The notes beneath the pieces are model-generated. The model worked only from the letters and a program-made list of their open reading frames with translations, did no database searches and was not told the DNA's origin. This document shows, in pieces, positions 16,435 to 25,610 of a DNA stretch of 41,892 nt; positions within the stretch are counted from its first letter, which is position 1, and the number at the start of each line of letters is the position of its first letter. The position numbers and the translations under genes are program-made. Source of the DNA: Prochlorococcus sp. AG-402-G19. Its GTDB lineage: Bacteria > Cyanobacteriota > Cyanobacteriia > PCC-6307 > Cyanobiaceae. The DNA lies in contig QCHU01000009.1 in NCBI GenBank assembly GCA_003279455.1, forward strand, positions 1 through 41,892, read 5' to 3'.

Positions 16435-17373
16435 ATGAAAAAAAAAAAAGAAATGAAAAAAGATTCACTTATCTATATAGCGGGTCATAACGGATTAGTT
16501 GGATCAGCTATTGAGCGTAAGCTTAGAACTGATGGATATGAAAATATATTAACTATAAGTAAATCAGAATTAAATCTAACCAAATTTGAAGATGTTGAGA
16601 AATTTTTCTCAAGTAATAATATTGAATATGTTTTTGATGCTGCGGCTAAAGTTGGAGGAATAAATGCAAATAATAAATATTCAGCAGATTTTATCTATCA
16701 AAATACTATGATTCAATCTAATTTAATTCATAATGCATGGAAATTTGGCGTTAAAAAATTTCTTTTTCTTGGTTCCGTTTGTATATACCCAAAATTAGCA
16801 CCTACTCCTGTTAAAGAAGAATCATTGTTGTGTGGAGATCTTGAGCACACTAACGAGGCTTATGCAATAGCAAAGATCCATGGAATTAAACTTCTAAAGG
16901 CTTACAACAAGCAATATGGCTTGAAAGGAATTTCGTTAATGCCCTGCAATTTGTATGGACCAAATGATAATTTTCATCCAGAGAATAGTCACGTTATACC
17001 TGCTTTAATAAGGAAATTTCATGAAGCTAGTGATAATGTTATTGAATGCTGGGGAGATGGCACGCCACTTAGAGAATTTATGTATGTTGATGATTTTGCT
17101 GATGCATGTTTAATCGCAATGAGATCTAATATTGAGAATGGTGAGCATTTAAATGTTGGTTCTGGGGAAGAAGTTTCAATAAGGTCTCTTGCGGGAATGA
17201 TATCTGAGATTACAAATTATCACGGCCAAATTCTTTGGGATAAATCAATGCCAAATGGTACTCCAAAAAGATCTTTAAACTATTCCAGGATTCTAGATTT
17301 AGGCTGGGAACCAAAGCATAAACTTAAAAATGGATTGAAAAAAGTGTATGAATGGTTTAAAGATAATTTATAA
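16435..17373 (+). CDS. fcl: GDP-L-fucose synthase (WcaG/Fcl)
   Basis: NADPH-dependent epimerase-reductase that converts GDP-4-keto-6-deoxymannose to GDP-L-fucose. An SDR-type Rossmann motif IAGHNGLVGSAI is at the N-terminus, GSVCIYP supplies the catalytic serine, and YAIAKIHG the Tyr-x3-Lys pair. CGDLEHTNEAYA and the C-terminal PNGTPKRSLNYSRI are typical of Fcl. I place the start at ATG 16435 or ATG 16453 (312 or 306 aa), as the longer frame from 16261 is GT41 debris. A run of twelve A spans the first codons and may be slippage-prone. No gmd is present in this window to supply the substrate. Confidence 0.92.
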   Translation: MKKKKEMKKDSLIYIAGHNGLVGSAIERKLRTDGYENILTISKSELNLTKFEDVEKFFSSNNIEYVFDAAAKVGGINANNKYSADFIYQNTMIQSNLIHNAWKFGVKKFLFLGSVCIYPKLAPTPVKEESLLCGDLEHTNEAYAIAKIHGIKLLKAYNKQYGLKGISLMPCNLYGPNDNFHPENSHVIPALIRKFHEASDNVIECWGDGTPLREFMYVDDFADACLIAMRSNIENGEHLNVGSGEEVSIRSLAGMISEITNYHGQILWDKSMPNGTPKRSLNYSRILDLGWEPKHKLKNGLKKVYEWFKDNL

Positions 17374-17446
17374 CTAAAAACAATTATCGATTTCCTTTTT
17401 CTTATTTGATATTGGTGGATATGAAAGGGAGATGTCCCTCCGACGA

Positions 17447-17518
17447 TGCCCTCGTCGGGACTTGAACCCAAGACCTCACCCTTACGAAGGGAGTGCTCTA
17501 CCGCTGAGCTACAAGGGC
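17447..17518 (-). tRNA. tRNA-Thr (CGT)
   Basis: 72-nt cloverleaf read on the minus strand from GCCCTTGTAGCTCAG to GAGGGCA. The anticodon loop CTTCGTAAG gives anticodon CGT, and the T arm contains GGTTCAAGTCC. CCA is not encoded. The 14 bp beyond its 3' end recur beside the tRNA fragment at 11297. It lies 73 bp downstream of the GDP-fucose synthase stop, pointing toward it. Confidence 0.93.
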
Positions 17519-17725
17519 TTGTGGAAAGATGGACCTTTTGAGATCATCTAAACGTCCTTGAAAGTCAGTGAATTACTTGATGCCTACAGAATGTAGATCA
17601 TTAAGAAAAGAAGACCAAATCTTTTTTAGGGAGTGCTGGGATCTGTGTTTAGTCCACTTTTAAGGGGGTGTGATCCATCAAAAAGATACGTTACATTTTA
17701 TACAAATAGATTGAAACACTTCATT

Positions 17726-17890
17726 TTGGCCGTAACTCAAAATGCTTCAAAAAAGGATTATTCTAAAGTCACGATCAACCTGCCAAATAACTTGATTGAC
17801 TTTGTTGATGAACTCAAAATTGAATGGGGATTGAAGAGTCGAGATAGTGTTTTTACACGACTCCTTGAAACGATTTCTGAAAACGACTAA
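17726..17890 (+). CDS. Small ribbon-helix-helix protein (candidate)
   Basis: From a TTG at 17726 the protein is 54 aa: MAVTQNASKKDYSKVTINLP, then NNLIDFVDELKIEWGLKSRD, then a final helix SVFTRLLETI. A beta strand (SKVTINLP) followed by two helices is the CopG/MetJ/Arc ribbon-helix-helix pattern, as in small DNA-binding repressors. The frame is open upstream to a GTG at 17633, but that extension looks non-coding. It sits between tRNA-Thr(CGT) and the recombinase remnant. It may have been the regulator of the integrated element, by inference. Confidence 0.55.
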   Translation: MAVTQNASKKDYSKVTINLPNNLIDFVDELKIEWGLKSRDSVFTRLLETISEND

Positions 17891-17954
17891 GACAAAAATA
17901 TAGATTTAAAAGCTGTTGTTAGATCATTCTGCTGATTACAAGTAATTGGTGTTA

Positions 17955-17986
17955 TCTCATCAGCTCGACTAAGTCGAGGGATGAGA
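17955..17986. repeat. Inverted repeat near the recombinase remnant
   Basis: Inner arms CTCGACT (17964-17970) and AGTCGAG (17972-17978) around one base, extended by outer arms TCTCATC (17955-17961) and GATGAGA (17980-17986). It lies 65 bp after the small RHH gene and just beyond the truncated end of the recombinase pseudogene. It could be a terminator without a T tract or a protein-binding site. Confidence 0.5.
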
Positions 17987-18025
17987 CTGCACCAGGGATC
18001 TAAGTAGGAAGAAGAGACAAGAAGA

Positions 18026-18678
18026 TTACGTCCAATCTTTCCTTGTGAGGCAAACTAGTTTTCGTTCCAGATCAAGTTCATTCCATTGCATTGAAAGCAG
18101 TTCAGGGCGTCGCATCCCTGTGGCAAGTGCAAGCTGGGTTAAACGCAGATGATTTGGATTCTTGGCTTGAGCTAGTTGCTTGAGTAAGTCCTGTTCTTGT
18201 CTCTTCGTGAGGTGGGAATTTTGGCATCATAGGTCCCACTTACTTTGAGCTCTCGTTCAGGGTTGGACTTGAGCAGGTAGCCTTGTTCATCTTTGGCCCA
18301 ATCGAGTAGAACCCGCATGATCGTGTTGGGCTTTACTTGGATTAGCCGTTCATCACGCCAGAGTGCAAAGTGCCTGATAGAAAGATCACTGAGTGGAACT
18401 CCACCGACCCAACTGTTTGCCATTGCTCGTTATGACCACTGCGATAATCTTGCAGCGGCCCCTCAATAAACAAATCGATGGCTTCTTTGAGGAATTGAGG
18501 CGGTGGTCGGTCTAATTGTTCTGGTCTTTTGAGAGACCCTTCAACAGCATTTGCCCACAATTTTGCAGCTGCTTGGGAGGTGAAAGTTTTAGACCTTGGT
18601 CCCAGATATTGCTTCTTTCGAATGAGTGCTTGCCAGCACTCTCGCTTCTTCGAATGGTTGCCATTTTTTGAGTTGCAT
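18026..18678 (-). pseudogene. Decayed tyrosine recombinase (phage-type integrase)
   Basis: Three frames on the minus strand join into one integrase-like protein. From the 5' side: RKKQYLGPRSKTFTSQAAAK and LWANAVEGSLKRPEQ; a frameshift near 18420; WVGGVPLSDLSIRHFALWRD and DWAKDEQGYLL; a frameshift near 18210; then QLALATGMRRPELLSMQW. The last phrase is box I, with the first catalytic arginine. The frame ends at TAA 18026-18028 soon after LVCLTRKDW, so the catalytic HxxR and tyrosine regions are missing. A possible ATG at 18678 is out of frame with the body. It lies 129 bp from the 3' end of tRNA-Thr(GGT), the usual position for an element's integrase. Confidence 0.85.
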
Positions 18679-18718
18679 CAGGTCAGATGCATCAAGCAAA
18701 AATAGTCTAAAAACAAAA

Positions 18719-18766
18719 AAAGTGGACCTGTAATTGGACGTCCACTTTCAAAGATTTGCAATCTTT
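18719..18766. repeat. Two adjacent hairpins between recombinase remnant and tRNA-Thr
   Basis: AAAGTGGAC (18719-18727) pairs with GTCCACTTT (18740-18748); immediately after, AAAGATT (18750-18756) pairs with AATCTTT (18760-18766). They may be terminators for the tRNA transcript or recombinase-binding structures near the attachment site. Confidence 0.55.
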
Positions 18767-18806
18767 AGTGCTTTAGATTGCTTGCCCTGACTGCGGTTGA
18801 GGGCAG

Positions 18807-18878
<72 letters not shown>

Positions 18879-18889
18879 ATGTGGAAAGA

Positions 18890-18971
18890 TGGGCCGGGTT
18901 GGATTTGAACCAACGTAGGCGTAGCCAGCGGATTTACAGTCCGCCCCCATTAACCACTCGGGCACCGACCC
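18890..18971 (-). tRNA. tRNA-Tyr (GTA)
   Basis: 82-nt class II tRNA with a long variable arm, read on the minus strand from GGGTCGGTGCCCGAG to CCCGGCCCA. The anticodon stem-loop CGGACTGTAAATCCG gives GTA. It is transcribed ahead of tRNA-Thr(GGT). CCA is not templated. Confidence 0.95.
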
Positions 18972-19079
18972 GATCCACTTAATGAGATTAACAGTAAACG
19001 GTGCCACTTTTTTTGAATTTGTTGGTCCAATGAGGTTTGAATCGATACGATCATAAAAGATTTTTCATTTGGCAGGAAT

Positions 19080-19517
19080 ATGGATCTTTTGCTGATTAAT
19101 GGACCTAATTTGAATCTTGTTGGAAAAAGGGAGCCAACTATATATGGCTCGAAAACGTTAGAAGATATTCAAGATGATTTATTAAATTTAGCAAGCGAGC
19201 TTGACGTAGAGCTTACATTTTTTCAGAGTAATTCAGAAGGCGAGATGATTGATTGCATTCAAAATAGCACTGGTTCTGTAGATGGAATATTAATTAATGC
19301 AGGTGCTTATACTCATACTTCTATAGCTCTTAGAGATGCTTTATTAGGGGTTGCTATTCCCTATGTGGAAGTACATTTAAGTAACATTTATGCTAGGGAA
19401 GAATTTCGCCATAAATCATTTCTTTCAGACAAAGCATTGGGTTTGGTTTGTGGCTTTGGCGCAAATAGTTATCAACTTGCGTTGAAAGGAATAGTTTCTT
19501 ACTTGAAGAGAGTCTGA
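19080..19517 (+). CDS. aroQ: 3-Dehydroquinate dehydratase, type II
   Basis: Third step of the shikimate pathway, dehydrating 3-dehydroquinate to 3-dehydroshikimate. The protein is 145 aa, normal for the dodecameric type II enzyme. Motifs are [20 protein letters not shown] (flexible lid with the catalytic Arg and Tyr), the [12 protein letters not shown] segment, [16 protein letters not shown], and the catalytic histidine in [20 protein letters not shown]. It is the first gene of a tight plus-strand run with miaE 7 bp downstream. Confidence 0.96.
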   Translation: MDLLLINGPNLNLVGKREPTIYGSKTLEDIQDDLLNLASELDVELTFFQSNSEGEMIDCIQNSTGSVDGILINAGAYTHTSIALRDALLGVAIPYVEVHLSNIYAREEFRHKSFLSDKALGLVCGFGANSYQLALKGIVSYLKRV

Positions 19518-19524
19518 AAGCCTT

Positions 19525-20139
19525 ATGGATAATTCAAAATCCCAAGTTGTTGGGCAATCATATATTCGCTGTCTAATAGATAAAACTAATGAAGATTGGA
19601 TAAATCTTGCAATTGCTAATCCATTGGAAATACTTTTGGATCATGCACATTGTGAGAGAAAGGCGGCTGGCGTAGCACTACAACTTATGTTTCGTTATGT
19701 AAGTGAACCTGGTCTTTCAGAGGTGCTAAGCCCATTAGCACGAGAGGAGCTTGAACATTTTGAGAGGGTTTTATCAATTTTGAATGCGCGTGGAAAAAAA
19801 CTTCAAAAATTAGAATCACCCCCATATGCTGGGATTTTGGTAAAAAATATCCGCAAAGATGAACCTTTAAGAATGTTGGATAGCTTTCTTGTAGCAGGTC
19901 TTATTGAGGCAAGGAGTCATGAAAGAATGAAATTGTTGTCTATACATTCTCCTGATGTCGAACTTAGCAATCTATACGCCGACTTACTAAAAAGCGAAGC
20001 CAGGCATTTTGGGATTTATTGGAAGTTGGCAGATGAACGTTTTGAGAGGAATACTATTAATTTGAGATTGGAAGAATTAGCTAAGGTTGAATCTGATGCT
20101 TTAGTTAAAATGCATCATGAACCAAGAATGCATAGTTAA
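19525..20139 (+). CDS. miaE: tRNA 2-methylthio-isopentenyladenosine hydroxylase (MiaE)
   Basis: Non-haem diiron monooxygenase that hydroxylates the isopentenyl group of ms2i6A37 in tRNA. The protein is 204 aa. Ferritin-like diiron ligands are visible in HAHCERKAAG near 55, LAREELEHFERV near 86, EARSHERMKLL near 135 and SEARHFGIYWKL near 165. It follows aroQ closely and precedes cobI by 34 bp. The hydroxylation needs O2, consistent with an oxygenic phototroph. Confidence 0.94.
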   Translation: MDNSKSQVVGQSYIRCLIDKTNEDWINLAIANPLEILLDHAHCERKAAGVALQLMFRYVSEPGLSEVLSPLAREELEHFERVLSILNARGKKLQKLESPPYAGILVKNIRKDEPLRMLDSFLVAGLIEARSHERMKLLSIHSPDVELSNLYADLLKSEARHFGIYWKLADERFERNTINLRLEELAKVESDALVKMHHEPRMHS

Positions 20140-20173
20140 TTATTTTTTAAGTAGATAGAAGTCCCCCAATCAA

Positions 20174-20902
20174 ATGAAAGTTTTGACTATTGCGGGCGTA
20201 GGCCCAGGAGATCCCTCTTTATTGACTTTGGCAGCGGTTGATGCAATTCGACAGTCAACAGTTGTTTCTTATCCTGTCTCTAGTAAAGGCGGAGAAAGTC
20301 TTGCTGAAAAAATTGCTTCTAAATGGATAACTAGTGATAAAAAAAAAATTCCTTTACATTTTCCTATGGTTGACGATCAGAACATTTTAAAAAGTGCATG
20401 GAGACTTGCCGGGAATGAATTAATAAGGATGGTTGAGAAGGGCGAAAGAGTCGTTTTCCTTGCTCAAGGAGATATTTCGCTTTTTTCGACAGGTTCTTAC
20501 CTTGCAAAGGTGATAGAAAAATATCATCCAGATTGTCTCGTTAAATTAATTCCAGGTGTTACATCTTTTTCTGCAGCTGCCGCGAAAAGTAAATTACCAC
20601 TTGCTTTTCAAGAGGAACAGTTGCTTGTAGTACCTGTCCCAGGCTCATATGACGAGCTAAAGCTTATTCTGTCTAATTCAGCTGTGATGAAAAGGGTGGT
20701 TGTGTTGCTCAAGCTTGGGAAAAAATGGCAATGGGTTAAACCTTTGCTTGAAGAACTCGATCTAATAGAAAGATCTATATTTGCAGAACGAGTAGGATTC
20801 TCGGATCAACAAATTATTAGAGCATCTGAACTTTCCACAGCTGCTAGGCCATATTTTTCATTGCTATTGATTCGACAAAGTTGGCCTTTGACTATGCCTT
20901 GA
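20174..20902 (+). CDS. cobI: Precorrin-2 C20-methyltransferase
   Basis: SAM-dependent methylation of precorrin-2 at C20 in cobalamin (pseudocobalamin) synthesis. The protein is 242 aa of the tetrapyrrole methylase fold. Motifs are the N-terminal TIAGVGPGDPSLLTLAA, the AQGDISLFSTGSYL loop near 98 and IPGVTSFSAAAA near 128. Length and motifs favour CobI/CbiL over related CobM or CobJ. Third gene of the aroQ-miaE-cobI run; its stop lies 6 bp from the convergent dus gene. Confidence 0.93.
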   Translation: MKVLTIAGVGPGDPSLLTLAAVDAIRQSTVVSYPVSSKGGESLAEKIASKWITSDKKKIPLHFPMVDDQNILKSAWRLAGNELIRMVEKGERVVFLAQGDISLFSTGSYLAKVIEKYHPDCLVKLIPGVTSFSAAAAKSKLPLAFQEEQLLVVPVPGSYDELKLILSNSAVMKRVVVLLKLGKKWQWVKPLLEELDLIERSIFAERVGFSDQQIIRASELSTAARPYFSLLLIRQSWPLTMP

Positions 20903-20908
20903 AATATT

Positions 20909-21901
20909 TTAGTTGAATTTAATAAGCTCTTCTTCGAGTAGCTTTATGGCTTCATTTGGAGAGTTTGCTCTAACCAATTTTTGGCGGAGCGTAGAGGCGC
21001 CTTGAAAACCTCTACAAGTCCAATTCATATGTTTTCTAGCAATCAAAAGTCCATGATTACCTTTTTTTGAAATAAGTAATTTGAGATGTTCAAGGGATAA
21101 ATTGATTTTCATTTTCGCGTCAGGTGGTATGAAAGTTTTTTGATTGTTGATTTCTGCATCAATTTGTCCAACCAGCCATGGAGCACCCATGCTTGCCCTC
21201 CCTATCATTACCCCATCGGCATTAGTAATCTTCAAGCATTCGATTGCATCACGAGAATTTTTAATATCACCATTGGCAATGATAGGGATATCTAGTGATT
21301 TTTTTATTTTTGAAATAGCTTCCCAGTTTGCATTACCAGAAAATCCTTGCTTTCTCGTTCTGCCATGAACAGTTATTAGTTGTGCCCCAGCCTCTTGTAG
21401 CCCTAAAGCAAAAGATACTGGATCAGCGGTGGTTTCATCCCAACCCAACCTAATCTTTACTGTTAATGGAATTGATATGGCTTTGGAAACCTGTTTGACG
21501 ATTAATTGAGCAAGTTCTGGTTCTTTTAACAGAGCACTCCCGCCCCCTTTTCTGGCAATTTTTTTTACTGGGCAACCCATATTTATATCTATAAGGAATG
21601 CACCCGATAATTCGGCTTTGATAGCAGCATCTATCATTGAATCTGGCCGATGGTCAAAGAGTTGAACACCAATTGGCCCACTCTCCTCTGAAAGCTCAAT
21701 TACCTTTTCTGCCCCATGACCTAGCTCAAGACTTTTAGCATTAACCATTTCTGTAAAAAGTAAAGCTTTTGGAGACCATCTACGAACAAACTTTCTGAAG
21801 ATTTGATCGCTTACACCTGCAAGTGGGGATTGAAGAACTGGACAGTTTAATGATCTAGAAGTCCCATTCCCTGATAGGAAAATCGGAGATAACAATTTCA
21901 T
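20909..21901 (-). CDS. dus: tRNA-dihydrouridine synthase (DusB/NifR3-like)
   Basis: Flavin-dependent reduction of uridine to dihydrouridine in the tRNA D-loop. The protein is 330 aa. The TIM-barrel start LQSPLAGVSDQIFRKFVRRW and FTEMVNAKSL are present. The catalytic cysteine is in INMGCPVKKIARKGGGSALL near 112. VKIRLGWDE, VHGRTRKQGFSG and NGDIKN contribute to FMN binding. Closest to the DusB/NifR3 group by motif; which Dus position it modifies cannot be told here. Confidence 0.93.
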   Translation of the reverse strand: MKLLSPIFLSGNGTSRSLNCPVLQSPLAGVSDQIFRKFVRRWSPKALLFTEMVNAKSLELGHGAEKVIELSEESGPIGVQLFDHRPDSMIDAAIKAELSGAFLIDINMGCPVKKIARKGGGSALLKEPELAQLIVKQVSKAISIPLTVKIRLGWDETTADPVSFALGLQEAGAQLITVHGRTRKQGFSGNANWEAISKIKKSLDIPIIANGDIKNSRDAIECLKITNADGVMIGRASMGAPWLVGQIDAEINNQKTFIPPDAKMKINLSLEHLKLLISKKGNHGLLIARKHMNWTCRGFQGASTLRQKLVRANSPNEAIKLLEEELIKFN

Positions 21902-22218
21902 CTCTTAAATAGGCCTGGATTTTTCTCAGTCATTACAAAAAGACAAAGTTTGATTTGTTTTTCTGGTTTTAGAAAATAAGCAACAAATGCTTAATGATGC
22001 TTTTAAGGAAATTGGCACTTGCAGAGATGCTATCAAAACCAGAATTATTGCCATTAGTAGTTTGGTAGTTAATGAATCCTTTTTTTTTGATCTTTTTGGT
22101 CAGTTTAATTTCTAAACCTCATTTTCGAATCGAACTCTTTGTTCATACTTGTAGTATGAAGAATTAAACTTAATTTTGACCTATAAAGGTTGCATAATCT
22201 TATGAAAGGTAGAGAATT
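21902..22218. other. Intergenic region between dus and der
   Basis: 317 bp between divergent genes, so promoters for both should lie here. A 42-aa ATG frame (21987-22115, starting MLNDAFKEIGTCRDAIKTRI) is open but has no ribosome-binding site, contains a run of nine T, and matches nothing I know. TATAAA at 22182-22187 and CATAAT at 22193-22198 are possible -10 elements for der. No hairpin stands out. Confidence 0.4.
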
Positions 22219-23583
22219 TTGCCGCTGCCAATAGTCGCAATAATTGGACGCCCAAATGTCGGGAAATCTACATTGGTGAATCGCTTGTGTCAGAGCAGGG
22301 ACGCTATTGTTCATGATGAACCAGGAGTAACTAGAGATCGAACTTATCAAGATGGATTTTGGAGGGATAGAGATTTTAAAGTTGTAGATACTGGGGGTTT
22401 GGTTTTTGATGACGATACTGAGTTTCTTCCTGAAATAAGAGAGCAAGCTAAGCTTGCTCTTGAAGAGGCCGTCGTTGCATTAGTAATTGTTGATGGCCAA
22501 GAGGGGGTTACTACAGCTGATGAATCGATTGCTGAATTCTTGAGATCTCATTCTTGTAAAACACTCGTTGTGGTTAACAAATGTGAATCGCCCGAGCAAG
22601 GGTTAGCAATGGCAGCAGAATTTTGGAAGCTTGGTCTCGGTGAGCCATATCCAATTTCTGCCATACATGGAGTAGGGACCGGAGATTTGCTTGATCATGT
22701 GGTTACGTTGTTCCCTTCTAAAGATTTAGATGAAGTAGGTGATTCTCCTGTTCAATTGGCAATTATTGGCCGACCAAATGTAGGAAAGTCAAGTCTTCTT
22801 AATTCTATTTGTGGAGAAACAAGAGCAATTGTTAGTTCGATTAGGGGCACTACTCGAGATACGATTGATACTCGAATAACTCATCAGGGTAAACAATGGA
22901 AATTAGTTGATACGGCGGGAATACGTAGACGTAGAAGTGTTAACTATGGTCCAGAGTTCTTTGGTATTAATAGGAGTTTTAAGGCGATAGAAAGAAGTGA
23001 TGTTTGTGTGTTGGTTATTGATGCTTTGGATGGCGTCACAGAACAAGATCAAAGGCTTGCAGGTAGAATTGAGCAGAAAGGAAGAGCTTGTGTAATTGTC
23101 GTAAATAAATGGGACGCTGTCGAAAAAGATAGTCACACAATGTCTGCAATGGAAAAAGAAATTCGTTCGAAATTATATTTTCTCGATTGGGCTGAGATGA
23201 TTTTCACATCTGCACTTACGGGACAAAGAGTTGAGGGGATTTTTGCATTAGCTACTTTGGCAGTTGATCAAAATAGAAGAAGGGTTAGCACCTCAGTTGT
23301 TAATGAGGTGCTAACTGAGGCTTTGAAATGGAGAAGTCCTCCTACCACAAGAGGCGGAAAACAGGGGCGTCTTTATTACGGTACTCAAGTCGCTATTAAT
23401 CCTCCAAGCTTTACTCTGTTTGTGAATGAAGCTAAATTGTTTGGTGAAACCTATCGAAGATATATTGAGAGACAAGTTAGAGAGGGGCTTGGTTTTGAAG
23501 GGACTCCTATAAAATTGTTTTGGAGAGGGAAGCAGCAACGCGATGTCGAAAAAGACTTGGCACGCGAACAGAAAGGGGACTGA
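22219..23583 (+). CDS. der: Ribosome-assembly GTPase Der (EngA)
   Basis: Essential double-GTPase needed for maturation of the 50S ribosomal subunit. The protein is 454 aa with two G domains, each with a P-loop GRPNVGKS (near residues 10 and 185). The switch DxxG motifs are in VVDTGG and [10 protein letters not shown], and the guanine-specificity motifs are NKCE and NKWD. A C-terminal KH-like domain follows. The start is TTG, directly before [16 protein letters not shown]; no ATG fits. It heads a plus-strand run der-ecfT-pipX-pipY. Confidence 0.96.
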   Translation: MPLPIVAIIGRPNVGKSTLVNRLCQSRDAIVHDEPGVTRDRTYQDGFWRDRDFKVVDTGGLVFDDDTEFLPEIREQAKLALEEAVVALVIVDGQEGVTTADESIAEFLRSHSCKTLVVVNKCESPEQGLAMAAEFWKLGLGEPYPISAIHGVGTGDLLDHVVTLFPSKDLDEVGDSPVQLAIIGRPNVGKSSLLNSICGETRAIVSSIRGTTRDTIDTRITHQGKQWKLVDTAGIRRRRSVNYGPEFFGINRSFKAIERSDVCVLVIDALDGVTEQDQRLAGRIEQKGRACVIVVNKWDAVEKDSHTMSAMEKEIRSKLYFLDWAEMIFTSALTGQRVEGIFALATLAVDQNRRRVSTSVVNEVLTEALKWRSPPTTRGGKQGRLYYGTQVAINPPSFTLFVNEAKLFGETYRRYIERQVREGLGFEGTPIKLFWRGKQQRDVEKDLAREQKGD

Positions 23584-23597
23584 CATTAGTAATTATT

Positions 23598-24512
23598 ATG
23601 GATTGGCTGAAAAAGATTCCAATAGGTCAATATGTCTCTGGCAAATCTGGCTGGCTTCGTGGTATTGATCCTCGAATCAAACTCTCCTGGATCTTGCTGT
23701 TTTTGTTATCTCCTGTTTTAGCCAATTCGATTTGGAGAATTTCAATAGTTTTGTTTCTTTTATTTATTACATTTCTTAGTTTTCTACCTCCACGCATTTG
23801 GTGGAGGTCTCTGATATTTTTATCGTTTTTCTCTTTACTTATCGGATTCTTAACGATTGTTTTACCTGCGAGTGAAGCATCAAGTGAATTGACCATAAGA
23901 GCACCTGATGAAATACCAGGAGCAATTGTTATGGCTCGATCATGGGAGATTTTCAAGCTGGGACCATTTGACTTCGGAGGTATTTCATTAGGGCCATTAA
24001 TCGTCGATCGTCGCTCTGCAGAATTAGGCATTAAAACTACGACTTTAATTTTTACTGTTATTCATAGTGTGAATTTGATGTTGATTACAACGCCTCCTGA
24101 AGACCTTGTGTGGGCAATCAAGTGGTTTTTTGCACCTTTGACTTTGTTGGGAGTTCCTATGGAGAAATTGTCATTTCAACTTCTTTTGGCTTTGCGATTT
24201 TTACCCTTAGTTCAAGAGGAACTCCAAAACCTCTTTCGTTCCATCGGGGTGAGGGCAATTGAATTTAGAAAATTGGGATTAAAAAGTTCATTGGACTTGC
24301 TTGTAACTCTAGGAGAACGACTTTTATCAAATATTTTGCTCAGAGCAGAACAGGGAGCGGATTCTCTAATGTCAAGAGAGGGGCTTTGGCTATCATCTCA
24401 ACAACTACGACCTTCCATTGTTGCTAATCCTAGATATTTGTGGGTTAATTTAAGTGCGATTTTTGCGCTTTTGATAGCTATTGTCTTACGTTGTCTGTAT
24501 GGTACATCTTAA
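23598..24512 (+). CDS. ecfT: ECF transporter transmembrane protein (EcfT/CbiQ family)
   Basis: Membrane scaffold of an energy-coupling-factor vitamin or metal uptake system. The longest frame opens inside der, but ATG 23598, 14 bp after the der stop, gives a natural N-terminus MDWLKKIPIGQYVSGKSGWL and a 304-aa protein. Family features are the early LRGIDPRIKLSW, several hydrophobic helices, and the two basic coupling motifs near the end: AIEFRKLGLKSS and RAEQGADSLMSREG, the latter of Ala-Arg-Gly type. No ATPase or substrate-binding S component is in the window. Confidence 0.85.
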   Translation: MDWLKKIPIGQYVSGKSGWLRGIDPRIKLSWILLFLLSPVLANSIWRISIVLFLLFITFLSFLPPRIWWRSLIFLSFFSLLIGFLTIVLPASEASSELTIRAPDEIPGAIVMARSWEIFKLGPFDFGGISLGPLIVDRRSAELGIKTTTLIFTVIHSVNLMLITTPPEDLVWAIKWFFAPLTLLGVPMEKLSFQLLLALRFLPLVQEELQNLFRSIGVRAIEFRKLGLKSSLDLLVTLGERLLSNILLRAEQGADSLMSREGLWLSSQQLRPSIVANPRYLWVNLSAIFALLIAIVLRCLYGTS

Positions 24513-24529
24513 TTAAAAAGAATTAAAAT

Positions 24530-24796
24530 TTGAACGCAGAACGCTATCTGAATCACCCAACTTTTGGAATGTTATATCTAGTGTCGCCAGCAAGTAATGG
24601 TAGAGACGTTTATGCAACTTTATATGCGCAGAAAATATTTTTTTTAGTTACTTTGCAACCGAGAGGATCAACTTTTGAAGTTATTCCATATATGGATGCT
24701 CGGCATTATTCAGAAATGCATTTGTCTAAATGCAGGAGAGAAAAATCATCAGACATTGACGTTTGGAAAGAATTATTTAATCAAACTTTTATGTAA
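24530..24796 (+). CDS. pipX: PipX, PII-interacting NtcA co-activator
   Basis: Cyanobacterial switch protein. When 2-oxoglutarate is high it binds and co-activates the nitrogen regulator NtcA; when low it is sequestered by PII. The protein is 88 aa, the usual size. The Tudor-like domain carries YLNHPTFGMLYLV and LYAQKIFFLVTLQPRGSTFE, with the conserved YLNHPTFG signature. A helical C-terminus follows. Start TTG, 17 bp after ecfT. It is followed after 2 bp by pipY, the conserved cyanobacterial pair. Confidence 0.93.
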   Translation: MNAERYLNHPTFGMLYLVSPASNGRDVYATLYAQKIFFLVTLQPRGSTFEVIPYMDARHYSEMHLSKCRREKSSDIDVWKELFNQTFM

Positions 24797-24798
24797 AT

Positions 24799-25455
24799 TT
24801 GGTTGATTTGATTTTGATTGACTTTAACGAATTTGAGACGATACAAAATTCACTACCCTTAGGGGTTAGCTTACTTGCGGTGAGCAAAGGGCATGATCAA
24901 GAATCCATTCGTAAACTTTCTGGTTATGGTCAGATAGATTTTGGAGAGAGTCGTTTACAAGAGGCTGTTCCAAAAAAAAACGAACTGAATGATCTAGAGC
25001 AACTCCGATGGCATTTTGTCGGTACATTGCAGAAAAATAAAGTTAGAGGAGTTATTAAAGAATTCGACTTTATTCATTCTGTTGACTCTTTGTCTTTGCT
25101 CGAACGAATTTCTAGAATTTCACAAGAAGAGCAAAAAACTCCAAATTTATTTTTACAAGTAAAATTTAGGCATGATCCCAAAAAGTGTGGATTTTTAAAG
25201 GAAGATCTTTTGAATAGTTGGTCCAAGATTATTGCTTTGAAAAATGTTAATTTGATCGGCCTAATGACAATTCCACCTATTGCTCTTAATTCCTATCAAA
25301 GAAAAGATCTATTTTGTGAATGTAGAAATCTTGCAAATCATTTAGGGTTAAAGGATTGCTCAATGGGCATGACCAATGATTGGAAAGAGGCTGTTGAGGT
25401 TGGAGCTACTTGGATTCGTTTGGGATCTTTTTTGTTTGGCAAACGTCGAACTTAG
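24799..25455 (+). CDS. pipY: PipY, PLP-homeostasis protein (YggS family)
   Basis: Pyridoxal-phosphate-binding protein involved in B6 and amino or keto acid balance. The protein is 218 aa, a TIM-barrel of the alanine-racemase N-terminal fold. The PLP lysine is in LLAVSKGHDQESIRKL near 30. Other motifs are DFGESRLQEAVPK, WHFVGTLQKNKVR, MGMTNDWKEAVEVGATWIRL and GSFLFGKR. The start is TTG, 2 bp after the pipX stop, which fits translational coupling. Confidence 0.93.
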   Translation: MVDLILIDFNEFETIQNSLPLGVSLLAVSKGHDQESIRKLSGYGQIDFGESRLQEAVPKKNELNDLEQLRWHFVGTLQKNKVRGVIKEFDFIHSVDSLSLLERISRISQEEQKTPNLFLQVKFRHDPKKCGFLKEDLLNSWSKIIALKNVNLIGLMTIPPIALNSYQRKDLFCECRNLANHLGLKDCSMGMTNDWKEAVEVGATWIRLGSFLFGKRRT

Positions 25456-25610
25456 ATAAATTGTCGAAGATATGAAAAAACTAATAAAAAAGCTTGCCCC
25501 TTGAGATAAGGAACGTTATTTAAGTATATGGTTCATCGTTCATTTCTTTGAAGATGTATCCATTGTTGGCTTATCCAACTTTTAACAAATTATCCCGAGA
25601 GGATTAACTG

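Noticed and set aside
21987-22115. 42-codon frame between dus and der
   Set aside because: No ribosome-binding site and a homopolymer run; could be chance in AT-rich DNA, so noted only in the intergenic entry.
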